Shown here: positions 16,621-24,183 of the stretch, piece after piece
How positions within the stretch are numbered: the first letter of the stretch is position 1
Layout of the letters: each line of letters begins with the position of its first letter
DNA from: Jatrophihabitans sp964252635
Lineage (GTDB): Bacteria; Actinomycetota; Actinomycetes; Mycobacteriales; Jatrophihabitantaceae
Length of the DNA stretch: 64,000 nt
Reading direction: 5' to 3'
NCBI RefSeq assembly: GCF_964252635.1
Contig: NZ_CAXUNP010000007.1
Coordinates: 1 to 64,000 of the forward strand
Translations under genes and position numbers: made by a program
The notes under the pieces: generated by a model
Seen by the model: only the letters and a program-made list of their open reading frames with translations
The model's database searches: none
Told to the model about the DNA's origin: nothing

Positions 16621-17100
16621 GTGCCGGCGCCGAACCCCCGTCCTCCGGGCCCGCTGCGGCCCTCGGACTGGCGCATCGGCATCTGGCGTCAGTTCCTGCT
16701 GGCCCACGCGTCGCTGATGCGCACCCTCGAGGAGGAACTGCAGGAGACCTGCTCGATGCCCCTCGCCTGGTACGACGTGCTGCTGCAGCTCGTCGAGGCA
16801 CCGGAGTACCGGTTGCGGATGGCCGAGCTTGCCGACCGGCTGCTCATGTCGCGGTCGGGCCTCACCCGCATGGTCGACCGGCTGCAGGCCGAGGGCTGGG
16901 TGCGCCGTGAGCCGTCGGCGGACGACGCGCGCGGGATGTACGCCGTGCTCACCCGTCCCGGCTTCGAGGCGCTGCGTAGAGCCGCGCCCGTCCACCTGGC
17001 CGGCATCCGCGACCACTTCCTGATCCACTTCAGCGACGACGAATTGCGCCAACTCGGGACGCTGATGGACCGCGCCGTCGACGACGCCCAGGGTGGCTGA
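16621..17100 (+). CDS. MarR family transcriptional regulator
   Basis: 159 residues with a winged helix-turn-helix: LRMAELADRLLMSRSGLTRMVDRLQAEGWVRRE and the wing SADDARGMYAVLT. It is divergent from mrp (26 bases between starts) and its end overlaps azlC by 8 bases, so it is co-transcribed with the AzlCD exporter and probably regulates it. The ligand is unknown. Start GTG 16621. Confidence 0.88.
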   Translation: MPAPNPRPPGPLRPSDWRIGIWRQFLLAHASLMRTLEEELQETCSMPLAWYDVLLQLVEAPEYRLRMAELADRLLMSRSGLTRMVDRLQAEGWVRREPSADDARGMYAVLTRPGFEALRRAAPVHLAGIRDHFLIHFSDDELRQLGTLMDRAVDDAQGG

Positions 17101-17758
17101 CGCCGATCCGGCCCGCACCGCCGCCGTGCGCGACTCCCTCGGTGTCGGCGTGGCGGTCGGCGCGTACGGCTTCGCGTTCGGTGCGGCGTCGGTCGCGGCC
17201 GGGCTGTCGGTGGTGCAGTCCTGCCTGCTGTCGTTGCTGGCCTTCACCGGGGGCACCCAGTTCGCGGTCGTCGGCGTGGTAGCCGCCGGCGGCTCGATCG
17301 GGGCCGCGCTCGGCGGCGGCCTGCTGCTGGGTTCGCGCAACACCCTGTACGCGATGCGGCTCGCCCCGTTGCTGCGCGTCCGGGGTCTGCGCCGGCTGCT
17401 CGCCGCGCTCGGCACGATCGACGAGTCCACCGCCATGGCCGTGGCGCAGCGGACGCCCGCGCTGTCGCGCGTCGCGTTCTGGTGGACCTTCGCCGGCGTC
17501 TTCACGTTCTGGAACCTGACGACGGCGGTGGGCGCGCTCGTCGGCTCGGTCGTGGACCCGGCGTCGTTCGGCCTGGACGCGGTGGTGCCGGCCGCGTTCC
17601 TGGCCCTGCTGGCGCCCCGGTTGCGCACCGGGCAGCTGGAGCGGTGGATCGCGCTGGTGGGCGCGGCCATCGCGTTCCTGCTCATCCCGGTGACCCCGCC
17701 CGGCGTGCCCGTCCTCGCCGCCTCCGCCGCGTTGCTGCTGGCGGTGCGTCTCCGGTGA
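17093..17758 (+). CDS. azlC: AzlC-type branched-chain amino acid export subunit
   Basis: 221 residues, about six membrane helices. The family signature GVAVGAYGFAFGAASVAAGLS near the N terminus is followed by LAFTGGTQFAVV and GSRNTLYAMRLAP. AzlC works with the small AzlD protein to export branched-chain amino acids in Bacillus and other bacteria. The start at GTG 17093 overlaps the marR-type gene, and azlD follows after 79 bases, a gap holding a palindrome. Confidence 0.88.
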   Translation: MADADPARTAAVRDSLGVGVAVGAYGFAFGAASVAAGLSVVQSCLLSLLAFTGGTQFAVVGVVAAGGSIGAALGGGLLLGSRNTLYAMRLAPLLRVRGLRRLLAALGTIDESTAMAVAQRTPALSRVAFWWTFAGVFTFWNLTTAVGALVGSVVDPASFGLDAVVPAAFLALLAPRLRTGQLERWIALVGAAIAFLLIPVTPPGVPVLAASAALLLAVRLR

Positions 17759-17770
17759 CCCCTCTCCTGG

Positions 17771-17821
17771 TGATCGACTGCGGTACGTGGCTGTCTGGTG
17801 ACCGCGTGGCGCAGTTGACCA
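17771..17821. repeat. Imperfect palindrome between azlC and azlD, resembling the DUF559-unit palindromes
   Basis: Arms 17771-17790 (TGATCGACTGCGGTACGTGG) and 17802-17821 (ends GCGCAGTTGACCA) match inversely at 15 of 20 positions, with an 11-base loop. Size and the TGATC-AC outer edge recall palindromes A1 and A2, but there is no DUF559 gene here. It may be a solo relic or a local regulatory hairpin. Confidence 0.5.
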
Positions 17822-17837
17822 CGTGTGCGGTGGCTCC

Positions 17838-18146
17838 ATGAGTCTCTGGGTGCTCGTCCTCGCCACCGCGGCAGGCTGTTACCTGCTCAAGCTCGCGGGC
17901 TACCTGGTGCCCGCCCGCGTGCTCGAGCACCCGCAGGTCCGCCGGGTCGTCGAGCTGCTGCCCGTCGCCCTGCTCGCGGCGCTGGTGGTCGTCGAGGCGG
18001 TGGCCGACGGCTCGCACTGGTCCTTCGATGCGCCGCGGCTGCTGGGGTTCGGGGCCGGCGCGGTCGCGGTGTGGCGGCGGATGCCCTTCCTGGTCGTGGT
18101 GGTGGCTGCTGCTGCGGTCGCGGCGGTGCTGCGGCTGGCGTTCTGA
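17838..18146 (+). CDS. azlD: AzlD-type branched-chain amino acid transport protein
   Basis: 102 residues, three to four predicted membrane helices: WVLVLATAAGCYLLKLAGYLV, then PVALLAALVVVEAVADG, then a C-terminal hydrophobic tail. LLKLAGYLVP is typical of AzlD. ATG 17838 follows GGTGG; the GTG at 17823 is also in frame but less likely. Partner of the AzlC gene just upstream. Confidence 0.85.
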   Translation: MSLWVLVLATAAGCYLLKLAGYLVPARVLEHPQVRRVVELLPVALLAALVVVEAVADGSHWSFDAPRLLGFGAGAVAVWRRMPFLVVVVAAAAVAAVLRLAF

Positions 18147-18152
18147 GCAGCG

Positions 18153-18626
18153 TCAGTCGCCGTCCTTGTCGTCCTCGCGCTCGCGACGGGCCAGCTCCGA
18201 GCGCAGGAAGTCGCGCGTGGCCACCTCGCCGAGCGCCATCCGGATGGCGGCGATCTCGCGCGCCAGGTAGTCGAGGTCGGCCTTGGACTGCCGGGCCTCG
18301 TCGCGGTCGGCCTCGAGGTTGACCCGGTCACGGTCGTCCTGCCGGTTCTGTGCGAGCAGGATCAGCGGGGCCGCGTACGCCGCCTGCAGCGACAGGATCA
18401 GGGTCAGGAACGTGAACGTGTACGGGTCGAAGTGCCCGATGCCCGGCAGCGTGTTGACCAGGATCCACACCAGGATCAGGACGGACTGGTAGACGAGGTA
18501 GCGGCCCGTGCCCAGGAACCGCGCGATCCGCTCGGTCGAGCGGCCGAACGCCTCGGCGTCGTAGTGGAATCGCGGCGTACGACGCTCGACCCGCGGCTGG
18601 TCCAGGCGGATCCGCGACTCAGCCAC
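18153..18626 (-). CDS. DUF1003 membrane protein
   Basis: 157 residues. Two membrane helices (LVYQSVLILVWILVNTLPG and FTFLTLILSLQAAYAAPLILLAQ) frame the DUF1003 hallmark FDPYTFTFL...AAYAAPLILLAQNRQ. The C-terminal half is a charged, coiled-coil-like helix. Function is unknown. The start overlaps the end of the MgtE-N/CBS gene by 8 bases, the same pairing as in mycobacteria, so the two products likely act together. Confidence 0.85.
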   Translation of the reverse strand: MAESRIRLDQPRVERRTPRFHYDAEAFGRSTERIARFLGTGRYLVYQSVLILVWILVNTLPGIGHFDPYTFTFLTLILSLQAAYAAPLILLAQNRQDDRDRVNLEADRDEARQSKADLDYLAREIAAIRMALGEVATRDFLRSELARREREDDKDGD

Positions 18627-19875
18627 GCGCGGGCTCCTCGTCGTCGTCGCGCTCGCGCCAGCCCTCAGGGAGCAGGTGGTCGAGGACGTCGTCGACCGAG
18701 ACGGCGCCCAGCAGCCGGTCGTGGTCGTCGGTGATGGGCACCGCGACCAGGTTGTAGGCAGCCAGGTGCCGTGTCACCTCGTCGATCGGTGCGCTGGGAC
18801 GCAAGGACGCGGTCGAGTTGTCCGACAGCCCGCTGACCAGCGCCGACGGCGGCTCACGCAGCAGCCGCTGGATGTGCACCGTGCCCAGGAAGCGGCCGGT
18901 GGGCGTGCCGGCCGGCGGTCGCACGACGTAGATCTGCGCCGCGACGGCGGGCGACAGCTCGGGGTGCCGCACCCGGGCCAGGGCCTCGGCCACCGTCGCG
19001 TCGGGCAGGCAGATCACCGGCTCGGACGTCATCAGGCCGCCGGCGGTGTAGTCCTCGTAGGTCAGCAGGCGACGGACGGGCGCGGCGTCCTCGGGTTCCA
19101 TCAGCTGGAGCAGCCGCTCCTGGTCGTCCTGCGCCATCTCGCCCAGCAGGTCGGCCGCGTCGTCGTCGTCCATCGCCTCCAGGACGTCGGCGGTGCGCTC
19201 GTCGGTGAACTGGGCGAGCAGCGACACCTGCTCGTCCTCGGGCAGTTCCTGCAGGACGTCGGCCAGCCGGTCGTCGTCGAGTGCGGCCGCGACCTCGAGG
19301 CGGCGCTTCTCGGGCATCTCCAGCAGGGCGGTGGCGACGTCGGCGGCACGCAGGTCGGACAGCATGGACACCACGGTGTCGGTGCCCTGCCGGGTCTCCT
19401 GCAGGGCGAGGCCGTCGACCTCGTTCCAGTCGACCTGCGACAGCTGGCCGCGCCGCCGGCTCAACCGGGGTGTCTGGGTGCGGACGGCGAGGCGCGAGAT
19501 GACCCAGTCGCGGGTGCGGTTCTGCTCCATGCCGGCGTCGACGACCGTGGCCGCGGCCGACGTCTCCCGGACGGTGACCGTGCGGTCGAGCAGCTCGGTG
19601 AGCACGAGGGTCTCGTTGGCGCGCCGCTCGAAACGCCGCATGTTGACGGTGCCGGAGGACAGCACGACCTGGTCGGGCTCGATGCGGGTGACCCGGCCCA
19701 TGGGCACGAAGATGCGGTGCCGCTGGGTGAGCTCGACGACCAGCCCGAGCACCCGTGGGGGCTGCCGATCGACCCGCAGCATCGTGACGGCGTCCCGGAC
19801 CCGGCCGAGTTGCTCGCCACCGGGGTCGAACACGTCGATGCCCGCGAGGCGGGCCACGAATACCCGCGTGCTCAT
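18619..19875 (-). CDS. PRC-barrel/MgtE N-terminal domain/CBS protein without a channel domain
   Basis: 418 residues. The N-terminal part (GGEQLGRVRDAVTMLRV...) resembles a PRC barrel. The middle is the MgtE superhelical domain, with the repeats LLEMPEKRRLEVAAALDDDRLADVLQ and WLGEMAQDD-like acidic loops that bind Mg2+ in true MgtE. Two CBS domains follow (YTAGGLMTSEPVICLP and LRPSAPIDEVTRHLAAYN). The MgtE transmembrane pore is absent, so this is a soluble sensor-like protein and not a Mg2+ channel. It occupies the place of mycobacterial Rv1232c. A regulatory role with the DUF1003 membrane partner is inferred. Confidence 0.88.
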   Translation of the reverse strand: MSTRVFVARLAGIDVFDPGGEQLGRVRDAVTMLRVDRQPPRVLGLVVELTQRHRIFVPMGRVTRIEPDQVVLSSGTVNMRRFERRANETLVLTELLDRTVTVRETSAAATVVDAGMEQNRTRDWVISRLAVRTQTPRLSRRRGQLSQVDWNEVDGLALQETRQGTDTVVSMLSDLRAADVATALLEMPEKRRLEVAAALDDDRLADVLQELPEDEQVSLLAQFTDERTADVLEAMDDDDAADLLGEMAQDDQERLLQLMEPEDAAPVRRLLTYEDYTAGGLMTSEPVICLPDATVAEALARVRHPELSPAVAAQIYVVRPPAGTPTGRFLGTVHIQRLLREPPSALVSGLSDNSTASLRPSAPIDEVTRHLAAYNLVAVPITDDHDRLLGAVSVDDVLDHLLPEGWRERDDDEEPARG

Positions 19876-19930
19876 CTGTCGGCCCCGATCGTCACGCCAA
19901 GAGGCTAGTCGGTGCGGGGTGAGTGCGGGC

Positions 19931-20794
19931 CTAGCCCAGGGCGGCGATGGCGTCGGCGATGGCGAGGGTCCGCTTCGCGCTGTCGACGTGCAGGTTCTCG
20001 ATCATGCGGCCGTTGTAGGTGACGACGCCGGTGCCGCCCTGCTCCCAGGCGGCCAGGATCCCGCGGGCGTCGTCGATCGCCTGCGCGGACGGCGCGAACT
20101 CGGTGTTGGCGACCTCGACCTGGCCGGGGTGGATCAGTGTCTTGCCGTCGAAGCCGAACTCGCGGCCCTGCCGGCACTCCGCAGCGAACCCCTCGGCGTC
20201 CTTCACGTCGTTGTAGACGCCGTCCAGGATCGCGATGCCCGCCGACCGCGCGGCCAGCACCGCGAGCGACAGCGCGGTGAGCACGGGAGCACGGCCCGGG
20301 ACGTGCTCGGCGTAGAGCTCCTTGACCAGGTCGTTGGTGCCCATCACCAGGCACGCGAGCCGGTCCGACGCGGCTGCGATCTCGCGGACGTTGAAGATGG
20401 CCTCGGGTGTCTCGATCATGGCCCAGAGCGAGGTGTGCTCGGGCGCGCCTGACCACTCGAGGGCCGAGGCCAGGCCCCGGACCTGCTCGGCGGTGTTGAC
20501 CTTCGGCACCACGACGGCGTCCGGTCCGGCTGCGGCCGCGGCGACGAGGTCCGCCGCGTGCCATTCCGTGCCGATGGCGTTGACCCGGACGGTCAGCTCG
20601 CGCCGGCCGTACTCGCCGCTGCGCACCGCGGCCACGGCCGCCCCGCGTGCGTCGGCCTTCGCGTCGGGGGCGACGGCGTCCTCGAGGTCGAAGATGATGC
20701 CGTCGACGGGCAGCGTCTTGGCCTTCTCGAGCGCCTTCGGGTTCGAGCTGGGCATGTACAGCAGCGACCGTCGGGCGCGGAACACGTCGCTCAT
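19931..20794 (-). CDS. HpcH/HpaI-family CoA-ester lyase (citrate lyase beta/malyl-CoA lyase-like), smaller paralogue
   Basis: 287 residues. The conserved N terminus RRSLLYMPSSNPKALEKA, GIIFDLEDAVAPDAKADAR (Asp/Glu metal ligand region), VVVPKVNTAEQV and LIHPGQVEVAN place it in the CitE/Mcl superfamily, which cleaves or forms malyl-, methylmalyl- or citramalyl-CoA type esters with Mg2+. The start at ATG 20794 overlaps the preceding gene's stop as ATGA. Adjacent Mcl-like paralogues are usual in ethylmalonyl-CoA-pathway loci, where one acts as lyase and one as thioesterase, but crotonyl-CoA reductase/carboxylase is not in this window. Confidence 0.85.
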   Translation of the reverse strand: MSDVFRARRSLLYMPSSNPKALEKAKTLPVDGIIFDLEDAVAPDAKADARGAAVAAVRSGEYGRRELTVRVNAIGTEWHAADLVAAAAAGPDAVVVPKVNTAEQVRGLASALEWSGAPEHTSLWAMIETPEAIFNVREIAAASDRLACLVMGTNDLVKELYAEHVPGRAPVLTALSLAVLAARSAGIAILDGVYNDVKDAEGFAAECRQGREFGFDGKTLIHPGQVEVANTEFAPSAQAIDDARGILAAWEQGGTGVVTYNGRMIENLHVDSAKRTLAIADAIAALG

Positions 20795-21855
20795 CAAGCC
20801 ACCTCGATCGCGTCGTAGCTCTTCTTCAGCTCGGGGTCGACGGCGGCCAACCGCTCGGCGAGGTCGACCATGACCAGGCACTGCTTGAGCGACGCGTCGT
20901 CCTCCATCTTGCCGTCGAGCATGACCGCGCCCGTCCCGTCGCCCATCGCCGCGACCACCCGGCGGGCGTGCGCGACGTCCTCGACGCTGGGGCTGAACAC
21001 CTTGTTGGCAATGGCGATCTGCTTGGGGTGCAGGCTCCAGGCGCCGACGCAGCCGAGCAGGAAGGCGTTGCGGAACTGGTCCTCGCAGGCGACGACGTCG
21101 CTGATGTCGCCGAACGGCCCGTAGTGGGCGTAGATGCCGTGCATGGCGCACGCGTCGACCATGCGCGCGATCGTGTAGTGCCAGAGGTCCTGCTGGTACG
21201 TGGTGCGCTGACCTTCGATGTCGCCGTCGGTCGGGTCCTGGCGGACGAGGTAGCCGGGGTGGCCGCCACCGACCCGCGTGGTCTTCATCCGACGGTCGGC
21301 GGCGAGGTCGGCCGGGCCGAGGGACAGACCCTGCATCCGGGGTGAGGCGCCGCAGATCTCCTCGACGTTGGCCACGCCGCGCGCCGTCTCGAGGATGGCG
21401 TGGACGAGGATCGGGCGGTCGAGCCCGGCCTTGGCCTCGAGCTGCGCCAGCAGGCGGTCGACGTAATGGATGTCCTCGGCGCCCTGCACCTTGGGCACCA
21501 TGATCACGTCGAGCTTGTCGCCGATCTCACCGACGAGCGTCACCAGGTCGTCCAGGCCCCAGGGCGAGTCCAGGGCGTTGACGCGTGTCCAGAGCTGGGT
21601 CGGGCCGAAGTCGGTCGACTTCGCGATGTCGACCAGGCCCTGCCGGGCCGCTTCCTTGTTGTCCGCCTTGACCGCGTCCTCGAGGTTGCCGAGCAGCACG
21701 TCCAAGGTGCCGACCATGTCCGGCACCTTGGCGGCCATCTTGGCGTTGCTCGGATCGAAGAAGTGGATGGCCCGCGACGGGCGGGCCGGGATCTCCCGCA
21801 GCGGGGCCGGCGCCCCGACGGCCAGGGGGGTGAAGAAGTCCTTGGCGGTACGCAT
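20794..21855 (-). CDS. HpcH/HpaI-family CoA-ester lyase, malyl-CoA lyase-like, larger paralogue
   Basis: About 353 residues. DVLLGNLEDAVKADNKEAAR holds the metal-binding acidic residues, with IMVPKVQGAEDI, LVHAILETARGVANVEEI, LSLGPADLAADRRMKT and SLHPKQIAIANKVFSP. The length and the DRRMKTTR insertion fit the malyl-CoA/beta-methylmalyl-CoA lyase branch better than CitE. I use ATG 21855 (MRTAKDFFTPL); the frame is open to 21879. Overlaps the smaller paralogue by the ATGA junction. Reaction direction and substrate are not determinable here. Confidence 0.85.
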   Translation of the reverse strand: MRTAKDFFTPLAVGAPAPLREIPARPSRAIHFFDPSNAKMAAKVPDMVGTLDVLLGNLEDAVKADNKEAARQGLVDIAKSTDFGPTQLWTRVNALDSPWGLDDLVTLVGEIGDKLDVIMVPKVQGAEDIHYVDRLLAQLEAKAGLDRPILVHAILETARGVANVEEICGASPRMQGLSLGPADLAADRRMKTTRVGGGHPGYLVRQDPTDGDIEGQRTTYQQDLWHYTIARMVDACAMHGIYAHYGPFGDISDVVACEDQFRNAFLLGCVGAWSLHPKQIAIANKVFSPSVEDVAHARRVVAAMGDGTGAVMLDGKMEDDASLKQCLVMVDLAERLAAVDPELKKSYDAIEVA

Positions 21856-21893
21856 GGCCGGAACGTAGCAGCCGACCACGGCCGAAAACGGTC

Positions 21894-22445
21894 TCAGCCA
21901 CCCAGCGCGAGGTAGAGGTCACGCATCATGGCGATGTCGGCGCCGTGGTGGATCAGTTCCCGGTTCACCCACCAGACGATGTCGACGAACGGCAGGCCGC
22001 GGTCGAGCCCGGCCGGGTAGGCGGAGTAGCCGACCTGCATCGCCTGCTCGTCGTCGGCGCCGGCCACGGCGACCCGCCACCGGTCGGCCGCGCGCCGCAG
22101 CTCGTCCACCGCGTCCGTCGGGTCGCCCGGGAACGGGCCGTACTCCTCGGCGAGGGAGTGGGTGCCGTCGACGTGGTCCGCGCGGGTCAGGAAGCCGTCG
22201 ACGAGGTGCGCCAGGGACCATGCGATGGTGCGGATCGGCTCGCCGCCGTGGTTCTCGGTGGCCACCAGCTCGTCACCGACGACCGGGACGAGATCCGCGG
22301 CACCCGGGATCGGCGACCAGCGGTACTCATCCGCGTCCAGGCCGTCGAGCCGGTCGAGCAGCATGACCAGGGAAGCGTCGAACTGCGCGAGCAGCGGGGC
22401 GATGATGGCTGCCCCGCCGGCTCGCGCAGTCGGCGTGTCGTTCAC
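21894..22445 (-). CDS. DinB-like four-helix-bundle protein
   Basis: 183 residues fitting the DinB/YfiT superfamily: LLAQFDASLVMLLDRLDGL at the N terminus, TIAWSLAHLVDGFLTRADH with a metal-binding His, and the C-terminal WWVNRELIHHGADIAMMRDLYLA with His residues. Such proteins are metal-dependent hydrolases or thiol (mycothiol/bacillithiol) S-transferases. GTG 22445 lies 10 bases after the catalase stop, so it is probably co-transcribed with the catalase. Confidence 0.75.
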   Translation of the reverse strand: MNDTPTARAGGAAIIAPLLAQFDASLVMLLDRLDGLDADEYRWSPIPGAADLVPVVGDELVATENHGGEPIRTIAWSLAHLVDGFLTRADHVDGTHSLAEEYGPFPGDPTDAVDELRRAADRWRVAVAGADDEQAMQVGYSAYPAGLDRGLPFVDIVWWVNRELIHHGADIAMMRDLYLALGG

Positions 22446-22455
22446 GGTCGGTGGG

Positions 22456-23985
22456 TCAGACCTTCTCGGCCTCGTCGCCCGGCGTCGTGGCGCCCAGTGC
22501 GGTGCTCGGAGCGCTGTCGGACTGCTGCGAGCGCACCGACTCCTCGACACGCTTGCCGAGCTCGGCGTCCACGTTGGACCAGTACTCGAACACCCTCGAC
22601 AGCACCGGCTCCTCGACTCCGTTCAGGACGTGTCCGGTGATGTTCGAGACGAGCCGCTCGCGCCCGGCGTCGTCGAGGACCTCACGCACCAGAGTGCCGG
22701 CCTGGCCCCAGTCGTCGTCCTCGACGTGCTGGGTGTAGGCCGCGCGAATCATCGGCCCGCCGGCCTCCCAGCCCTTGCCGTCCTGCTGCGAGGTGTCGGC
22801 GTGCGGGCCGCCGAACGAGTTCGGCGCGTACACCGGGGTGGACGGGTCGTTGAAGCGATAGGCCATGGACCCTTCCTTGCTGTACGTGCCCAGCTGGCGA
22901 GCAGCCTTCGGCGCGTTCACCGGCAGTTGCGTGTAGTTCGTGCCGATGCGGTACCGGTGGGCGTCGGCGTAGCTGAAGATCCGGCCCAGCAGCATCTTGT
23001 CGGGCGAGGTGTCGATGCCGGGAACAAAGTTCGACGGCTCGAAGCTCGACTGCTCGATCTCGGCGAAGAAGTTCTGCGGATTGCGGTTCAAGGTCATCGT
23101 GCCGACCTCGATGAGCGGGTAATCGCCGTGCGGCCACACCTTCGTCAGGTCGAAGGGGTTGAAGCGGTAGTCCTCGGCGTCGTCGAAGGGCATGATCTGC
23201 ACCTTCAGCGTCCAGGACGGGAAATCACCCTTCTCGATGGAGCCGTACAGGTCCTGGCGGTGGTTGTCCGGGGACGAACCGGCCAGCTCGTCGGCCTTGT
23301 CCTGGGTCAGGTAGTCGGCGCCCTGGTCGGTCTTGAAGTGGTACTTGACCCAGAACCGGTCGCCGGCGGCGTTGATCCACTGGTAGGCGTGGCTGCTGTA
23401 CCCGTCCATGTGCCGCCACGTGCGCGGGATGCCGCGGTCGCTCATCAACCAGGTGACCTGGTGGGCGGACTCGGGGGACAGGGTCCAGAAGTCCCACTGC
23501 ATGTTGTTGTCGCGCAGGCCGGAGGCCGGCAGCCGCTTCTGGGAGCGGATGAAGTCCTGGAACTTCATCGGGTCCTTGACGAAGAAGACGGGGGTGTTGT
23601 TGCCGACGAGGTCGTAGTTGCCCTCCTCGGTGTAGAACTTCAGCGAGAAACCGCGGGGGTCGCGCCAGGTGTCGGGGGAGCCCTGCTCGCCGGCGACGGT
23701 CGAGAAGCGGGCCAGCATCTCGGTGCGCTTGCCGGGCTGCAGGAAGTCGGCCTTGGTGTAGGCGCTGACGTCCTGGGTGACGACGAATTCGCCGAACGCC
23801 CCGCCGCCCTTGGCGTGCACGACGCGCTCCGGGACCCGCTCGCGGTTGAACTGCGCCATCTTCTCGATGAGGTAGTGGTCGTGGAGCAGGATGCCGCCGG
23901 CTTCGCCCTGGGTCAGGGAGTGCTCGTCGCTCTCCACCGGGGCACCGGCGTTGGTGGTGGTGTACTTCTCTGGGGTCTGGGTCAT
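22456..23985 (-). CDS. katA: Heme catalase (monofunctional, small subunit clade)
   Basis: 509 residues. The heme catalase core is intact: RVVHAKGGGAFGEFVVT contains the distal active-site His, ARFSTVAGEQGSPDTWRDPRGFSLKFY follows in pieces with the Asn in NNTPVFFVKDP, and RIFSYADAHRYRIG carries the proximal heme-ligand Tyr. It breaks down H2O2 in the cytoplasm. ATG 23985 has a strong GAGGAGG ribosome site. The acidic C-terminal tail (TTPGDEAEKV) is extra to the core. No Fur/OxyR-type regulator is adjacent. Confidence 0.95.
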   Translation of the reverse strand: MTQTPEKYTTTNAGAPVESDEHSLTQGEAGGILLHDHYLIEKMAQFNRERVPERVVHAKGGGAFGEFVVTQDVSAYTKADFLQPGKRTEMLARFSTVAGEQGSPDTWRDPRGFSLKFYTEEGNYDLVGNNTPVFFVKDPMKFQDFIRSQKRLPASGLRDNNMQWDFWTLSPESAHQVTWLMSDRGIPRTWRHMDGYSSHAYQWINAAGDRFWVKYHFKTDQGADYLTQDKADELAGSSPDNHRQDLYGSIEKGDFPSWTLKVQIMPFDDAEDYRFNPFDLTKVWPHGDYPLIEVGTMTLNRNPQNFFAEIEQSSFEPSNFVPGIDTSPDKMLLGRIFSYADAHRYRIGTNYTQLPVNAPKAARQLGTYSKEGSMAYRFNDPSTPVYAPNSFGGPHADTSQQDGKGWEAGGPMIRAAYTQHVEDDDWGQAGTLVREVLDDAGRERLVSNITGHVLNGVEEPVLSRVFEYWSNVDAELGKRVEESVRSQQSDSAPSTALGATTPGDEAEKV

Positions 23986-24127
23986 GGTGGTGCCTCCTCG
24001 GGCGTGCGGATTGACGCGCACAAGGTGCCTACCCGGCTCCGGGGGGCCGCGTACCGGCCGTGGGCGGCGTGGCTGAGAGTCACGTCACCGGGTCTCACTT
24101 TGGCCGCCGGTCGCCCGGCCGGGGATA

Positions 24128-24146
24128 CTCGGCGGTAATCGCCGAG
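24128..24146. promoter_or_regulatory. Short inverted repeat upstream of the acyl-CoA dehydrogenase gene
   Basis: CTCGGCG (24128-24134) and CGCCGAG (24140-24146) with loop GTAAT, 37 bases before the start codon in the 198-base gap following the catalase. Position and size suit a repressor operator or 5' leader hairpin. The rest of this gap shows no gene. Confidence 0.35.
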
Positions 24147-24183
24147 ACACGCGCCGTCGACCGGTGCCCAGCTGGAGGTTCGC

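Noticed and set aside
22162..24138. 658-codon plus-strand frame opposite the catalase gene
   Set aside because: The catalase on the minus strand is unmistakable; this is its shadow.
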